Positions 9,983 through 19,717 are shown, numbered from the stretch's first letter. The stretch: DNA of 64,000 nucleotides from Methylosinus sp. PW1 (GCF_000745215.1 NZ_JQNK01000008.1:434001-498000), one strand, 5' to 3'. The notes: generated by a model not told the origin, from the letters alone. Program-made: numbers and translations.

Positions 9983-10339
9983 GTGACGCGACGCATCCTT
10001 CTTCTCGATTCCGATCGGCCCGACGAAGCGCTCGAGGTCGACGTCCTCGCTCGCGATGAAGTCGTGCTCGCTGTCGCCGTGCCGAACACGATCGTGAGCT
10101 TCGATCTGATACGCGGAGATGATCGCGCGCCTTATCGCGGGCGGCTCGGCGGCCGCAGCTTCTCGTTCGCCGCCGCCATGCCGGACGGGTCGAAGTCGGA
10201 AAGCGCCTCGGCGCGGCCGAAGACGTCGACTCGCGCGCGTTCCCGCAAGCCTCGAAAATCGATCCCGAACGATCACGCGGCGACGCACTCGAGCGGCGTT
10301 CGACGCAAAGGAGTATTATTGTATGGCGGCACTGGATAA
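9983..10339 (+). CDS. Hypothetical protein, basic C-terminus
   Basis: 118 codons from a GTG. The N-terminal half (ILLLDSDRPDEALEVDVLARDEVVLAVAVPN) looks codon-biased and protein-like. The C-terminal half is low-complexity Ser/Arg/Lys. It overlaps the following lipoprotein gene by 17 nt. I do not recognise a family; it may be only partly coding. Confidence 0.4.
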   Translation: MTRRILLLDSDRPDEALEVDVLARDEVVLAVAVPNTIVSFDLIRGDDRAPYRGRLGGRSFSFAAAMPDGSKSESASARPKTSTRARSRKPRKSIPNDHAATHSSGVRRKGVLLYGGTG

Positions 10340-11000
10340 AATGTTGCGACCAACCGTCGCGCTGCTCTGCCTCGGAACGAGCGCTTGCTCGAGCGTGGAT
10401 CCCATCGCCTATTCCGGGCTTCCATCCTCGGCGCATTTGCAGCCCAATCGGCAGGACGACGCCAAGCGCATTCCGTTTCGCTATGCCGCCGCGACCGATT
10501 GGCGCGTTTATAATAGGGTCATCATCGATCCCGTCGCGATCTATCGCGGCTCCGATCATCAGTTCGGCGATATGGCGGTAGCCGACAAGACCTCGCTCGC
10601 CGAGCATATGCAGAGCGAGTTCGCGGAGAAGCTGAGGAGCCGCTTCACCATAACGGACCGGCCGGGCGCGAATACGCTGCGGCTGAAATTGACATTGACC
10701 GGCGCCGTCACGAGCACGCCCGTGCTCAGCACGCTTTCGCGCTTCGATCTCGCGGGCGGTCTCTACAATGGCGTGCAGACCGTGCGTGGCGGCGAAGGGC
10801 TGCTGACCGGCTCGGTGTTCTACGCGGTCGAGATACGCGACGCCTCCGACAATCGATTGCTCACCGCTTTCGTCGCCAAGCAATATCCCAGCCCACTGAA
10901 CATTCCGGCGAGCGTCGGCGCGTTATCGGCGGCGCGGACGGGAATAGAGAAAGGCGCCGAAGACCTTCTGGAGCAGCTGTCGCGCGCAGCGAAATCCTGA
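10323..11000 (+). CDS. DUF3313-like lipoprotein
   Basis: 225 residues from the ATG at 10323 with AAAGGAG upstream. An N-terminal hydrophobic stretch ends in LGTSAC, a plausible though weak lipobox. The body (FRYAAATDWRVYNRVIIDPVAIYRG, then LRLKLTLTGAV...VFYAVEIRDASDNRLL) follows the DUF3313 pattern of envelope lipoproteins of unknown function. It lies in the same direction as the OMP gene upstream. Confidence 0.7.
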   Translation: MAALDKMLRPTVALLCLGTSACSSVDPIAYSGLPSSAHLQPNRQDDAKRIPFRYAAATDWRVYNRVIIDPVAIYRGSDHQFGDMAVADKTSLAEHMQSEFAEKLRSRFTITDRPGANTLRLKLTLTGAVTSTPVLSTLSRFDLAGGLYNGVQTVRGGEGLLTGSVFYAVEIRDASDNRLLTAFVAKQYPSPLNIPASVGALSAARTGIEKGAEDLLEQLSRAAKS

Positions 11001-11108
11001 CGCCGCGCCAATGTCGATCGGCGCGCAGACCGCCGTCGGCACGCAGCGCGATTTTTCTTTCCATGTCACGGGCGGGGGCTTTCGACACATGCGCATGAGG
11101 AGACGAGC

Positions 11109-11945
11109 ATGGATGCGATCACCATTCGACGCGGCTTCGATATTCTCGATCTGACGCCGTGCATAGGCTCTTCGATCGAGATGGATGTCGCGGCGCTGAC
11201 GCGCGGCGAATATGCGGCGGAGATCCGCGACATTCTGGAACGACGCGGGGTGATCGTGTTTCCGCGACTCCACCTCGATGACGCGCAGCAGCTCGCTCTC
11301 TCCCGCACGCTCGGCGAGATCGTTCCGCTGCGCGGCGACGGGCTTTTGCCGATCACGCTCGATAAGAAGGTCGACGCATTCGCGGCCGAATATTTGAAAG
11401 GTTCGTTCTTTTGGCACTTCGACGGCGCGAGCGATGACGTTCCGGCGCGCGCGGCGATATTGAATGCGAAGCGTTTGTCGTCCGTCGGCGGTCAGACTGA
11501 ATTCAGCAATTGCTACGCCGCCTGGGACGAGCTGCCGGTCTCGGTCAAGAGCGCTATAGAAGGGCTTCGCGTCGTCCATAGCGTCGAAGCGGCCCAGCGG
11601 CTCGTGAACCAAACGCCCACGGATGACGAGCTGCGCCGATGGCGCCGTCACGAGCCGAAAACACATCCGCTGGTGTGGACGCATAAATCAGGACGCAAGT
11701 CGCTCGCGCTCGGATGCACGGCGTCGCATATCGAAGGCCTGGCGCCGGATGTAGGCGGCGCGCTTCTCTCCGAGCTGACGCAATGGGCGATATCGCCGAG
11801 ATTCGTCTATCGGCACGAATGGAGCGTCGGCGATCTTCTCATCTGGGACAATGCCGGAACCATGCATCGCGTGACGCCGTATGACGCCGAGAGCGGTCGG
11901 CTGATGACGCGCACGACCATCGCCGGCGAGGAGCCTCTGGCCTGA
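11109..11945 (+). CDS. TauD/TfdA-family Fe(II)/2-oxoglutarate dioxygenase
   Basis: 278 residues. The metal-binding HxD is H103/D105 in FFWHFDGA. The distal histidine is in NAGTMHRVTPYD and the 2-oxoglutarate-binding arginine in GRLMTRTTIAG, in the correct order for the family. GAGGAGACGAGC precedes the ATG. These enzymes hydroxylate small organic acids such as taurine or chlorophenoxy acids; neither sequence nor context identifies the substrate here. Confidence 0.85.
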   Translation: MDAITIRRGFDILDLTPCIGSSIEMDVAALTRGEYAAEIRDILERRGVIVFPRLHLDDAQQLALSRTLGEIVPLRGDGLLPITLDKKVDAFAAEYLKGSFFWHFDGASDDVPARAAILNAKRLSSVGGQTEFSNCYAAWDELPVSVKSAIEGLRVVHSVEAAQRLVNQTPTDDELRRWRRHEPKTHPLVWTHKSGRKSLALGCTASHIEGLAPDVGGALLSELTQWAISPRFVYRHEWSVGDLLIWDNAGTMHRVTPYDAESGRLMTRTTIAGEEPLA

Positions 11946-12039
11946 CGAGAATGCGGACTCTGGCGAGCGATCGGGCCTTTCGTCAGCCGCTTTCTTTCAT
12001 TGGAAGCGAGCTCTTATCGACCCGAAGCTGCACTCTGCC

Positions 12040-13704
12040 TCACCAAAAAACTTGCGCCCGCGCCAGGAACAGGCTCGGATGATCGCCGTTGAGAAATGCG
12101 CGATCGACGGGCGCGATCAACGTCATGGCGCGCGTCCAATTCGCTTGCAGGCGCACGCCGCGCACCGGATACCAGTTCAGCGCCACGGTGAGATTCTCCT
12201 GCCGGCCGCCGAGCGTCGCCGTATTGGCGACGGCTTTTTGCGCCGCCGAGCCCGTGGCTGTCGCGAGATAGACGAAGCTCGCCGGGACGAGTCCGCCATT
12301 GTTCAGATCGATCCCCTCATAGCGCGCGGCGACCTCGACGGCGCCATAGCCGCCTTTGTTCAGAGGGTCCTTGATCTTCACATCGGCGAAAGTGCCGGGC
12401 GCGCTCCAATTTTTGTCATAGCCTTCATAGGAGGCGGCGCGCGATTCACCGGTGAGGAACAAAGATGCAGCGACATGATAGGCGCTATAATGCAGCTGCG
12501 CGCCGCCGCCATTGGCGTAGAGGAAGGCGAGCGTGGCGTCGCGCTGATATTGAGCGCCGACATATTCCGCCTCGACAGAGACGGGACCATAGGCCGCGGC
12601 GGCCTCGAAGCCGTAATTATAGGAATATTTCAGGCAGCTGGGTCGCTGCACGAAAGGCGCAACCAGCTGGCCTGCGCCGGTCGTCGCGACATTGAGCGTC
12701 GCCGCCGAGGCCGCGCAGGAAAGATCTTGCGCCGCGGGCACGCGGACCGTCGCCCCACCCGCGCCGAGAATTCCGGTGAGCTCGCGCTCGAAGCCGGAGG
12801 CGCCGGGCGTCAGATTGGTGGCGTCGGTGGCCGCGGTCGTCCCATTGGGGCGATGATAGACGAAGGATCCGCCGAGGTGGAGCAGCGCATCCTCCTCGTG
12901 AATGGGCGCATAGACGGCGCGCGCCGAAGCGTCCCAATATTGCGCGTTTCCGGTGGGCGGGGCGCTCGCCGTATCCTGCGGGCTGGTGGAGAAAATGCCG
13001 CCCTTGAGCGCCCAGCTCGCATCGCCGACGCCGACGGCTGCGCCGATGTGGCGAGCGGGACCGAGATTGGCCGTCAGGCTGCGTTCGAGGAAGGTGATGT
13101 GCTTGTCGGAATCGAGCGCTTCCCGGCCGAAAGGCTCGTGGAAATTGCCGAGCTGGAAGGAGACCGGCTGGGCGCTGATCCACTCGGGCAGGAATTTGGC
13201 GCGATAGGCGAGATAGGCGTCGCGAATGCCGGCGACGCCTCCGGCGGCGGTGGCGAAATCATATTGGAAACGATAGATCCAATTGCCATAGGCGCGTCCC
13301 GTGACTTCGAGCTCGGCGCGGCGGAAGCCGATATTGCTGCGCCTTATCGTGTCCGCCGAGCTGGCGAAGCCGCCGTCCGTATGGATGCGTCCGCCGACCT
13401 TGAAATCGAAGCTCTTGTCCTCGCTCTCGACATAGAGGCCGGTCTTGAAGCTGACGAAGACGGGTGGCGGGACTGCCGCAGCCGGAGCGGACTTCGTCGG
13501 ATCGTGGCGCTCCGTCGCCGCTCGATTTGCTCGGGACTGGGCGTCGAGCTTGGTCTCGAGGCGTTTCAGCTCCGCTTTCAAAGCTTTTATCTCACGGGCC
13601 GTATCGGCGAGACTCGAGACGGGGGCGCCCAACGCCGCTATGAGCGTTGCAGCTGCGACACTCCTTCGATCTGCTCGATTCCCGCCTTTGCCGAACATGC
13701 GCAT
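12040..13704 (-). CDS. Phosphate-selective porin O/P family outer-membrane channel
   Basis: 554 residues. It has a signal peptide (AAATLIAALGAPVSSLA) and a short coiled coil (AREIKALKAELKRLETKL) as in OprP-type trimers. A 16-strand-type barrel follows with FKVGGRIHTDGGF, FRRAELEVTGRAYGNWIYRFQYDF and NFHEPFGRE. It ends in a terminal aromatic (LARAQVFW), as expected for BAM-assembled barrels. Anion or phosphate preference is inferred from the family only. Confidence 0.87.
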   Translation of the reverse strand: MRMFGKGGNRADRRSVAAATLIAALGAPVSSLADTAREIKALKAELKRLETKLDAQSRANRAATERHDPTKSAPAAAVPPPVFVSFKTGLYVESEDKSFDFKVGGRIHTDGGFASSADTIRRSNIGFRRAELEVTGRAYGNWIYRFQYDFATAAGGVAGIRDAYLAYRAKFLPEWISAQPVSFQLGNFHEPFGREALDSDKHITFLERSLTANLGPARHIGAAVGVGDASWALKGGIFSTSPQDTASAPPTGNAQYWDASARAVYAPIHEEDALLHLGGSFVYHRPNGTTAATDATNLTPGASGFERELTGILGAGGATVRVPAAQDLSCAASAATLNVATTGAGQLVAPFVQRPSCLKYSYNYGFEAAAAYGPVSVEAEYVGAQYQRDATLAFLYANGGGAQLHYSAYHVAASLFLTGESRAASYEGYDKNWSAPGTFADVKIKDPLNKGGYGAVEVAARYEGIDLNNGGLVPASFVYLATATGSAAQKAVANTATLGGRQENLTVALNWYPVRGVRLQANWTRAMTLIAPVDRAFLNGDHPSLFLARAQVFW

Positions 13705-13736
13705 TTCCTCCAGCAGCCCGATAGCTCGTTAATCAC

Positions 13737-13925
13737 GACTCGCTCGAGCAGGCCTTGCGTTCGTCGGTGGAGCACCAGGGCGACCATGCCTCGCAATGGG
13801 CGGCGATCGCGGCAAAGATCGGCGGCAGCGAAACGCTGCGTGGCCGGGTTCGGCAGGCGGAGCGCGACTCCGGCCAGCGTCCTGGCCTGACGAGCGCGCC
13901 CGCGCCACGGCCCTCGAGCTTATCG
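13737..13925 (+). pseudogene. IS3-family OrfA relic
   Basis: Residues HASQWAAIAAKIG and RQAERDSGQRPGLTS match the HTH and linker of IS3/IS407-type OrfA proteins, including the SQWAAI motif. The frame then shifts (DERARATALE in another frame) and decays. No OrfB is present. It is a short remnant between the porin and the IS630 relic. Confidence 0.6.
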
Positions 13926-14082
13926 AGGTGCCGCGTGAAGTCGACGCGGAACGCCATTTTGGATTTGCGGCGGGAGAGGCGGCGGGTGTCAGCGGCCGGA
14001 AAGAAGCAGCGATCGGCGAGCGCTCGAAATCTGGCCCGCGGCGCTCTCCTCGGGTTGCTGGCGCCCAGGCCGAGAATCAGGG

Positions 14083-14546
14083 TCGCAGAATTTCTCGATT
14101 CGGCAAGCGCCGACGGCACTCGCCCATGGTCTGTTCCGAGACGACGACGCGGAACTCCTCGAATGTCCACTGGCGCAGATCGACGATCCGCCAGCGCACT
14201 CGAGCCGTGAGGGTTGTCCGGGGGCCTTGCGATCGACGAGCCCGTCTGGCCCGCCGGCGTTGAAACGCAGCACCCAATCGCGAACGACTTGGAGAGTGAC
14301 GCCGCCGATCTTCGCCGCCTCGCTTCGTGCGCCGCCATCATAGATCGACGCCAGGGCGAGGAGACGGCGCGCTTGCGGACCGTCCTTCGATCGCTTCGCT
14401 ATCGCCCGCAAGGAGCGGGCATCGTAATCGCCTCGAAGCCCAATCGCTGCCGCCAAGACGAACCTCCCATAGTTCGCCAAGTCGAATCAAATTTCAGCCG
14501 ATTCGGGAATCCCTCGACATGAGTCAGCATCTCAGAGGGTTGGTAT
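14083..14546 (-). pseudogene. IS630-family transposase relic, 5' half
   Basis: The N-terminal part reads RRLLALASIYDGGARSEAAKIG and VTLQVVRDWVLRFNAGGPDGL, the HTH region of an IS630 subfamily. It then shifts frame to VRWRIVDLRQWTFEEFRVVVSEQTM and stops near 14083. The element end ATACCAACCCTCTGAGATG lies at 14546. This end also occurs at 32649, so both belong to one IS630 type. The catalytic half is missing here. Confidence 0.75.
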
Positions 14547-14817
14547 GACGTTTTTCGACTTTCCTGCCGAGCATTGGACGCATTTGCGAACCTCGAATCC
14601 GATCGACAGCACCTTTGCGACGGTGCGGCACAGAACCGTGCGCACGAAAGGCGCGCTCTCGCAGGACACGGCGCGGCTGATGGTGTTCAAGCTGGTGATG
14701 GAGGCGTCGAAAAGCTGGCGCAGGCTGCAAGGACAAAAGCTGTTGCCGAAGCTCATCAGCGGTGTAAAATTCCGTGACGGAATCGAAACCGCGCCCGATC
14801 AAAAATCCGCCGCTTGA
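14545..14817 (+). pseudogene. IS256-family transposase, C-terminal relic
   Basis: 90 codons: FFDFPAEHWTHLRTSNPIDS then TFATVRHRTVRTKGALSQ and KLISGVKFRDG, the conserved tail of IS256/MULE-type transposases. The catalytic part is absent because the IS630 end directly abuts the 5' side. The 3' end (KSAA, TGATTCA) recurs at the end of the glycosyltransferase gene near 31514. Confidence 0.8.
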
Positions 14818-14852
14818 TTCACGCCGTCACCTACATTCGGGCATAGCTCGCG

Positions 14853-15010
14853 ACGTGCGGGGACTGACGCTCGGCGAAGCTCGCTTGGCGGCGCTGGTAG
14901 GCTCCGGGTTGGCTCCGAAGTCGGCTGCCGAGAGGCTCGGAATTTCGGAGCACGCGGCACGCGCCGTCCTCAAGACCATCTTCGCAGCGACGCCGAATTC
15001 GGTCGTTCGG
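14853..15010 (+). pseudogene. LuxR-type HTH fragment
   Basis: LTLGEARLAALVGSGLAPKS followed by AAERLGISEHAARAVLKTIF is the DNA-binding helix-turn-helix of a LuxR/NarL-class regulator. It is joined to unrelated sequence on both sides, and nothing resembling the remaining protein is nearby. It is a decayed fragment. From here to 15219 I see nothing else. Confidence 0.6.
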
Positions 15011-15302
15011 CGCGCCGTGTCGCTTTGGGGTTCGCTGCTCCGAGGACGGTGTCCGAAATTCTCCCGGCCGATCGGCGGAACGCGTTGGTTCCCGGCGCCG
15101 GGTCCGCCTCCGATAGAGAGCGAGATGCGTTGACCGAGTCGGGTGGCGCCCATCGCCTGCGTCTGGCCGGCTGCGCGCCGCAGAGGCTTGAGACCCCTGC
15201 GCAATGTGAGCCAGCCGATCTAGAGCGCTATGGCGAGTGTCGGAGCCGTTTCCTGTAGAGCGTGGGAGAGATCGACGTAGACGTCATGCGTAAGCGTCGC
15301 TT

Positions 15303-16137
15303 TCAGGCCACAGCCTGTTCTGGCGCATTCTTGATATAGGCGAAGGGCAGGAGCTCGTCGATGCGGCTCATGGGGTGACGACCGACGATCTTCGAGAGGA
15401 CGTCGGTGAGATAGGCCTGCGGATCGATTTCATATCTCTTGCACGTCTCGACGAGTGAAGCGAGAACGGCTCAATGCTGGGCTCCGCCGTCCGAGCCAGC
15501 AAAAAGATGACTTTTACGCCCGAGCCCAATCGGGCGCATAGCGCGTTCGACGGCGTTGGAGTCGATGTCGACGCGGCCGTCGTCGAGGAAGAGGACGAGC
15601 CCTTCCCATCGCGACAAGGCGTAGCGGATGGCGACCACGAGCGTGGATTTTCCTGAGATCGTCGCCAGTCTGGCCTCCAGCCATGGCTTCATCGCCTCGA
15701 CGATCGGCTTGGCGCGGGCCTGGCGGGCGCTCTTGCGCGTCTCGGCGCTTTTGCCGTGAATGTCGCGCTCGATATCATAGAGTGCGCCGATGCACGCGAG
15801 CATCTCCGCGGCGATCGGCGCGGGCGTCGCCGCCTGGATCTCGAAGAAGCGACGGCGCACATGCGCCCAACAAAAGGCGAGCGTGACATCGCCGCCTCTC
15901 GCCAAAGCCTCATAGGCGCCGTAGCCGTCGACCTGCAACAGGCCTTCGAAGCCGGCGAGATGAGCGGCGGGCCGTTCGTGCTTGCGATCCGGCGCATAGA
16001 TGTAGGCGACGCCAAGCGGCTCGGGGCCGTTCCAAGGGCGATCGTCGCGGGCATAGGCCCAGAATTGGCCGATCTTGGCTCGTCCTCGACCAGGATCGAG
16101 CCCCGGCGACGGGCTTCGTTGCGATCAAGACTTTCAC
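15303..16137 (-). pseudogene. IS66 TnpC transposase remnant
   Basis: Fragments read GRPAAHLAGFEG-like sequence, then VDGYGAYEALARGGDVTLAF, CWAHVRRRFFE and NAVERAMRPIGLGRKSHLFA, the IS66 DDE C-terminal part. A frame change occurs near 15930. At 15471-15473 a TGA replaces the expected TGG (GGAQH-stop-AVLASLVETCK). The frame beyond stays open to SRIDELLPFAYIKNAPEQ and a stop at 15303. The N-terminal half is deleted. Confidence 0.85.
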
Positions 16138-16156
16138 ATTGCTCGCCGGACGATCA

Positions 16157-16555
16157 TCACACGGCCTTCGGAATGCGCAGGGCCATCTTCAAGGTCGCGG
16201 TGTCCGCATTCGGCGGAACGCGAACCAAAGCCGCACCTATGACGATCTCGATCATCGCATGATCCGTCGCCGTGGCGCTCGCGTTCGCCGCACCGACGAC
16301 GACGCGCGCGAACGAGTGACCATCAGGCCCATTGGCGCCTGCTTGCCGCCGCGCCTCTCGCCGCCACCCGAATAGCTGCTGCGGCGTCATTCCATGTCGG
16401 CGAGCGATATGCGAAACAATCGCGTCCGGCGCCAGCGTCTCTTCGACAATACGCGCCTTCTCCGCGCGCGACCATGCTCGCCGCCGCCCGGTCCCCGTGA
16501 TCGACTCGAGCCGCCGGACCACTTTCGGTTCGAGCTTATCATCATGCGTATGCAC
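16157..16555 (-). CDS. IS66 TnpA-like protein (IS66 OrfA)
   Basis: 132 residues. It has an N-terminal HTH with RRAWSRAEKARIVEETLAP and IVSHIARRHGMTPQQLFGWR, then the IS66 OrfA tail ALVRVPPNADTATLKM. The end (ALRIPKAV) differs from the usual one because it runs into the deletion joint with tnpC. It is likely non-functional without TnpB and TnpC. Confidence 0.75.
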   Translation of the reverse strand: MHTHDDKLEPKVVRRLESITGTGRRRAWSRAEKARIVEETLAPDAIVSHIARRHGMTPQQLFGWRREARRQAGANGPDGHSFARVVVGAANASATATDHAMIEIVIGAALVRVPPNADTATLKMALRIPKAV

Positions 16556-16787
16556 AGGCCGATCTCCCTATCAGAGACCAAAGCCTCGCAAATCACGCGA
16601 AAAATCGGAATGTGGGGTCAAAGCTGCGCTTACCGTCATGCGCGAGAGCCGTCCATTCGAAAGCGTAACCATAGACGGCGAGCATGGCCGCGAGCTCGGC
16701 GGACGATCCGGGAGGAATGGCGCAGATCGTTGGATTGAATGCCGCAAAGCGCAAGGCTTGGTGAGCTGCGTCAGCCAATTTCAACAT

Positions 16788-17473
16788 GCCCTGCGAGGGA
16801 ACCTAACGACAGCACGCTTTCCGTAGAGTCCGAGCCATACGAAAAAGACCGGATAGATCGGGCAACGTTCGCCGCGTTAGGTTATTTCAGCGCCTAGGCG
16901 CACCTCTTTCGGACCGCGACGGGCAGAGTGTTCACTCACCCGAAGTGCGGTAGCGTGGAAGAACGAACCGAGGCGCATCAGCAAAATTCGTCGTCGACGT
17001 CGAAACCTCTCGCCGAGTTCAGCGATCAGAATTTGCGCGCGCACCGTAATCGGGGTCGCATCGCACCAACCACTGAGCCGATTGCGTGGTGAACACGCGT
17101 CGTCTGCGCTCACGCGCCGAGTGCCGCTGAGTCTTCACGTCACTCGCTCGTCATTATAGAAACAGAGAAATGAGCATCGATTTCGGTTTCGATCCGAACG
17201 GTGGAGAGTCCAAAGTCGTGGCGGCGACTGCCGGCGACCGGAGTGAACCGTCTAGCCGCGATTATGCAGCGCTTGCCGGCTTGGATCGAGAACGCAGCGA
17301 TTTTTTTGGGTGCGGAGATGTAGCGCGCGCAACGCCATTGGCTCCGGCGAGGGCCTGGAGTTTCAAGGGCAAAGGCTTGCGGGTGGAGAGGCGCTCGAGG
17401 CGGCGGTTTCGGTCCGGCGCGATTGTCTAATTGATTTGGCGGCGCGTCGGCGCACGGGTGGAGGACGGAATTG
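16788..17473. other. 685-bp stretch without a recognisable gene
   Basis: Open frames here (for example 16877-17113 minus and 17170-17430 plus) lack a family signature, a convincing ribosome site or consistent codon bias. The sequence becomes less GC-rich towards 17.1 kb. It marks the left border of the polysaccharide island and may hold its promoter. Confidence 0.5.
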
Positions 17474-18610
17474 ATGGAGCGCGCATACCGCATCTGCGCC
17501 AGTTGCGTAATGGACACGAGCGACAGCGCCATCACGTTCGACGAGCATGGAGTCTGCGACCACTGCCTGACGTTCGAGACAAAGATCAAGCCGAACTGGC
17601 ATACTGATGTGCGTGGCCGCACCGAACTGGATAAGACCGTCGCTCGCATCAAGGCAGCTGGGAAGGGCCGCAATTTCGACTGCATCGTCGGTGTCAGCGG
17701 CGGCATCGACAGTTCCTATCTCACTTGGCTGGCGAAGGAAGAACTCGGGCTCAGGCCATTGGTGTTTCACGTCGACGCCGGCTGGAACTCTCAGGAAGCA
17801 GTGAATAACATTGAAAGGCTGATAGAGCATCTCCACCTCGATCTCTATACTCACGTCATCGACTGGGAGGAGATGTGCGATCTCCAGCTCGCTTTCTTCA
17901 AGTCAGGCTTGCCACACATCGACACGCCGCAGGACCACGCCTTCTTCGCCAGCATGTACAAGTTCGCCACCGAGCATGATGTGAAATACATCCTTACCGG
18001 CGCCAACTATTCAACGGAATGCATGCGTAACCCGATCGAGTGGATGTACTATCAGTCGGATGCGATGCAGCTCAGGGACATCCATAAGCGCTTTGGGACA
18101 CGTGCGCTCGTCAAATTCCCCACCACCTCCATCCTGTACCACAAGGTCTACCTGCCATACATCAAGGGCATCCGCGTGGAGCGGCCGTTGAACTATATGC
18201 CATATCACAAGGAAGAGGCGATCCGACTGTTAAAGGAGAAGATTGGCTGGCAACCCTATCCGCGAAAGCATTTCGAATCGCGCTTCACCCGCTTTTACGA
18301 GGGCTACTGGCTACCGACCCGATTCGGCTACGACACACGCCGGGTGCAGTTCTCTAGCCTTATCGTCACCGGTCAGATGGCGCGCGAGGAGGCATTGGAG
18401 AAGCTTGAGAATCCGGCGTACGATCCCGAGACGATTGCTCACGACAAGGAGTTCGTGGCGACCAAGCTCGGCGTCTCAGTCGAAGAACTCGAGAGATATC
18501 TCCATCTGCCCAAGCGCACCTATCGAGACTACCGGTCGCAGAGCAGGATCTACGCCATCGGCGCGCCGATGATGCGGCTGCTCGGGCTAGAAATCGGAGG
18601 TAAGAGATGA
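17474..18610 (+). CDS. wbpG: N-acetyl sugar amidotransferase (WbpG/PseA type)
   Basis: 378 residues. Two cysteine pairs (CASC, CDHC at about 8-31) form a zinc site. The PP-loop ATP pyrophosphatase motif SGGIDSS is at 75-81, and NPIEWMYYQSDAMQL is typical of the family. With HisH/HisF partners it converts an acetamido to an acetamidino group on a UDP-2,3-diamino sugar, using ammonia delivered by the HisH glutaminase. The partner genes lie at 22733 and 23335, now separated from it by two broken methyltransferases and an IS66. ATG 17474 has GAGGACGG upstream. Confidence 0.88.
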   Translation: MERAYRICASCVMDTSDSAITFDEHGVCDHCLTFETKIKPNWHTDVRGRTELDKTVARIKAAGKGRNFDCIVGVSGGIDSSYLTWLAKEELGLRPLVFHVDAGWNSQEAVNNIERLIEHLHLDLYTHVIDWEEMCDLQLAFFKSGLPHIDTPQDHAFFASMYKFATEHDVKYILTGANYSTECMRNPIEWMYYQSDAMQLRDIHKRFGTRALVKFPTTSILYHKVYLPYIKGIRVERPLNYMPYHKEEAIRLLKEKIGWQPYPRKHFESRFTRFYEGYWLPTRFGYDTRRVQFSSLIVTGQMAREEALEKLENPAYDPETIAHDKEFVATKLGVSVEELERYLHLPKRTYRDYRSQSRIYAIGAPMMRLLGLEIGGKR

Positions 18611-18662
18611 ATCGTGAATTCCGGAGAATTGTGAACGACCCTACCGTGACCGGAGGGAAACA

Positions 18663-18893
18663 TCGTGCCACAGCGGTGACTGGCTGGACCGCAAGCTCTA
18701 CCCGACGTTCGCACGGAACTGGGATGACCCGCTCTTTCGCGAGCGTATCCTGCGCGCCATCCGACCCGGCCGCACCATTCTCGACCTAGGCGCCGGCATC
18801 ATCGAGCAACTAAACTTCAAGGGCCTTGCGCACCTTACGACGACTCCACGTTCGATATCGTGTTTGCCGACAATTTTCTTGAGCGCCGGACCG
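18663..18893 (+). pseudogene. SAM methyltransferase relic, paralogous to the gene at 48559
   Basis: In shifted frames the sequence gives DWLDRKLYPTFARNWDDP, FRERILRAIRPGRTILDLGAG and then, after an internal loss, STFDIVFADNFLER. The intact homologue at 48559 reads IDRTFYPSFAHNWDDALLRE, ILDLGAG and SMFDIVFADNVLEH. The segment between the SAM-binding loop and DIVFADN is deleted and the 3' part is missing. Confidence 0.75.
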
Positions 18894-19327
18894 CATTTAT
18901 CCGGCCATTGCGCGGAAGGCCGCGGCTGAAGGCGGCGAGGTGTTTTTCTGGGACGAGTCCGGGTTTCGCGCGCTCAAAAGCAAGGAACGGTGCCGATGCA
19001 CAGAAAATTCTTGGCGTTGTTGGCCGACCAAAGACGCGCGAGCCACTAATGCTCAAGCCTACCAAATGCGAAGGCGAACACGTAATCGAAGGCTGGCTTT
19101 GTTCTTCAATTGCGCGCTACGCGATCCGCAATGGCATCCCTCGCTTTGTCAGCGACGAAGGTTATTCCCACAACTTCGGCTATCAGTGGAACCGCTGGGC
19201 AAAGGTCCAGTTCGAAAACGAAAACGTCGGGCGCCCGATGGAAGGTATTCGTCCGACAGCGACCGCCTTACGAATCAGCGCGTCGGATAAGACACTGTGA
19301 CTAGCCACAGGATAGTCACAGAGAGCC

Positions 19328-19714
19328 ATGGATCGCATCGAGGTCATCACGTCGGTCGAGCGACGTCGCAAGCACTCTCTCGCCGAGAAGGAGCGCTTGG
19401 CCATGGCGGCCGCGGCTCCGGGGGCGAACGTCGTGGAGATCGCGCGGGCGGCCGGCGTCGACCCGAGTCTTGTCTATCGGTGGCGAAGAGCGCTCTCGGC
19501 GGCGCCATTGATATCGAGCGAGCTCGACACGAGAGACGCGCCGACTTTCGTTCCTTTGACGATCGCGCCCCCGGCGCCAGCGCCCGCGTCGGAATCCGCG
19601 CCGTCGATGATCACCATCGAGTTCGCGGGCGGCGCACGTATGAAGATCGAAGGCGCGCCCGATGCGAAGATCTTGGCGAGCGTCATAGGCGCCTTGTCGA
19701 AGGCGGAGCGCTGA
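19328..19714 (+). CDS. tnpA: IS66 TnpA
   Basis: 128 residues. The HTH portion RRRKHSLAEKERLAMAAAAP then VVEIARAAGVDPSLVYRWRR resembles IS66/IS3 OrfA DNA-binding domains. The C-terminal part MITIEFAGGARMKIEGAPDA is IS66-specific. It is the first gene of the element, 3 nt upstream of tnpB. Confidence 0.9.
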   Translation: MDRIEVITSVERRRKHSLAEKERLAMAAAAPGANVVEIARAAGVDPSLVYRWRRALSAAPLISSELDTRDAPTFVPLTIAPPAPAPASESAPSMITIEFAGGARMKIEGAPDAKILASVIGALSKAER

Positions 19715-19717
19715 GCG

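Larger units (their letters stand above)
15290..16633. mobile_element. Internally deleted IS66-family element with intact ends
   Basis: The termini GTAAGCGTCGC (15290) and GCTGCGCTTAC (ending 16633) are inverted repeats. An exact 8-bp direct duplication CGTCATGC flanks them (15282-15289 and 16634-16641), as IS66 elements make. Inside are tnpA and the C-terminal half of tnpC only. tnpB and the first half of tnpC are gone. Length is 1344 bp against about 2.5 kb normally. Confidence 0.9.
15220..16787 (-). pseudogene. Small 71-residue ORF interrupted by IS66
   Basis: Reading 16787-16634 and then 15281-15220, with the IS66 element and one CGTCATGC copy removed, gives one continuous 71-codon frame. 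It begins MLKLADAAHQALRFAAFNPT, runs through AMLAVYGYAFEWTALAHDVY and ends TAPTLAIAL. In the present sequence the frame runs into the element (HDGKRSFDP). The family is not recognised. Clean restoration of the frame supports it as a real gene before insertion. Confidence 0.55.

Noticed and set aside
12052..13890. 612-codon open frame on the plus strand
   Set aside because: It is antisense to the porin gene. Composition follows the complementary codons and there is no family signature.
13926..14082. Coding frames between the IS3 and IS630 relics
   Set aside because: Several overlapping open frames but none with recognisable motifs; they look like GC-rich noise from decayed IS sequence.
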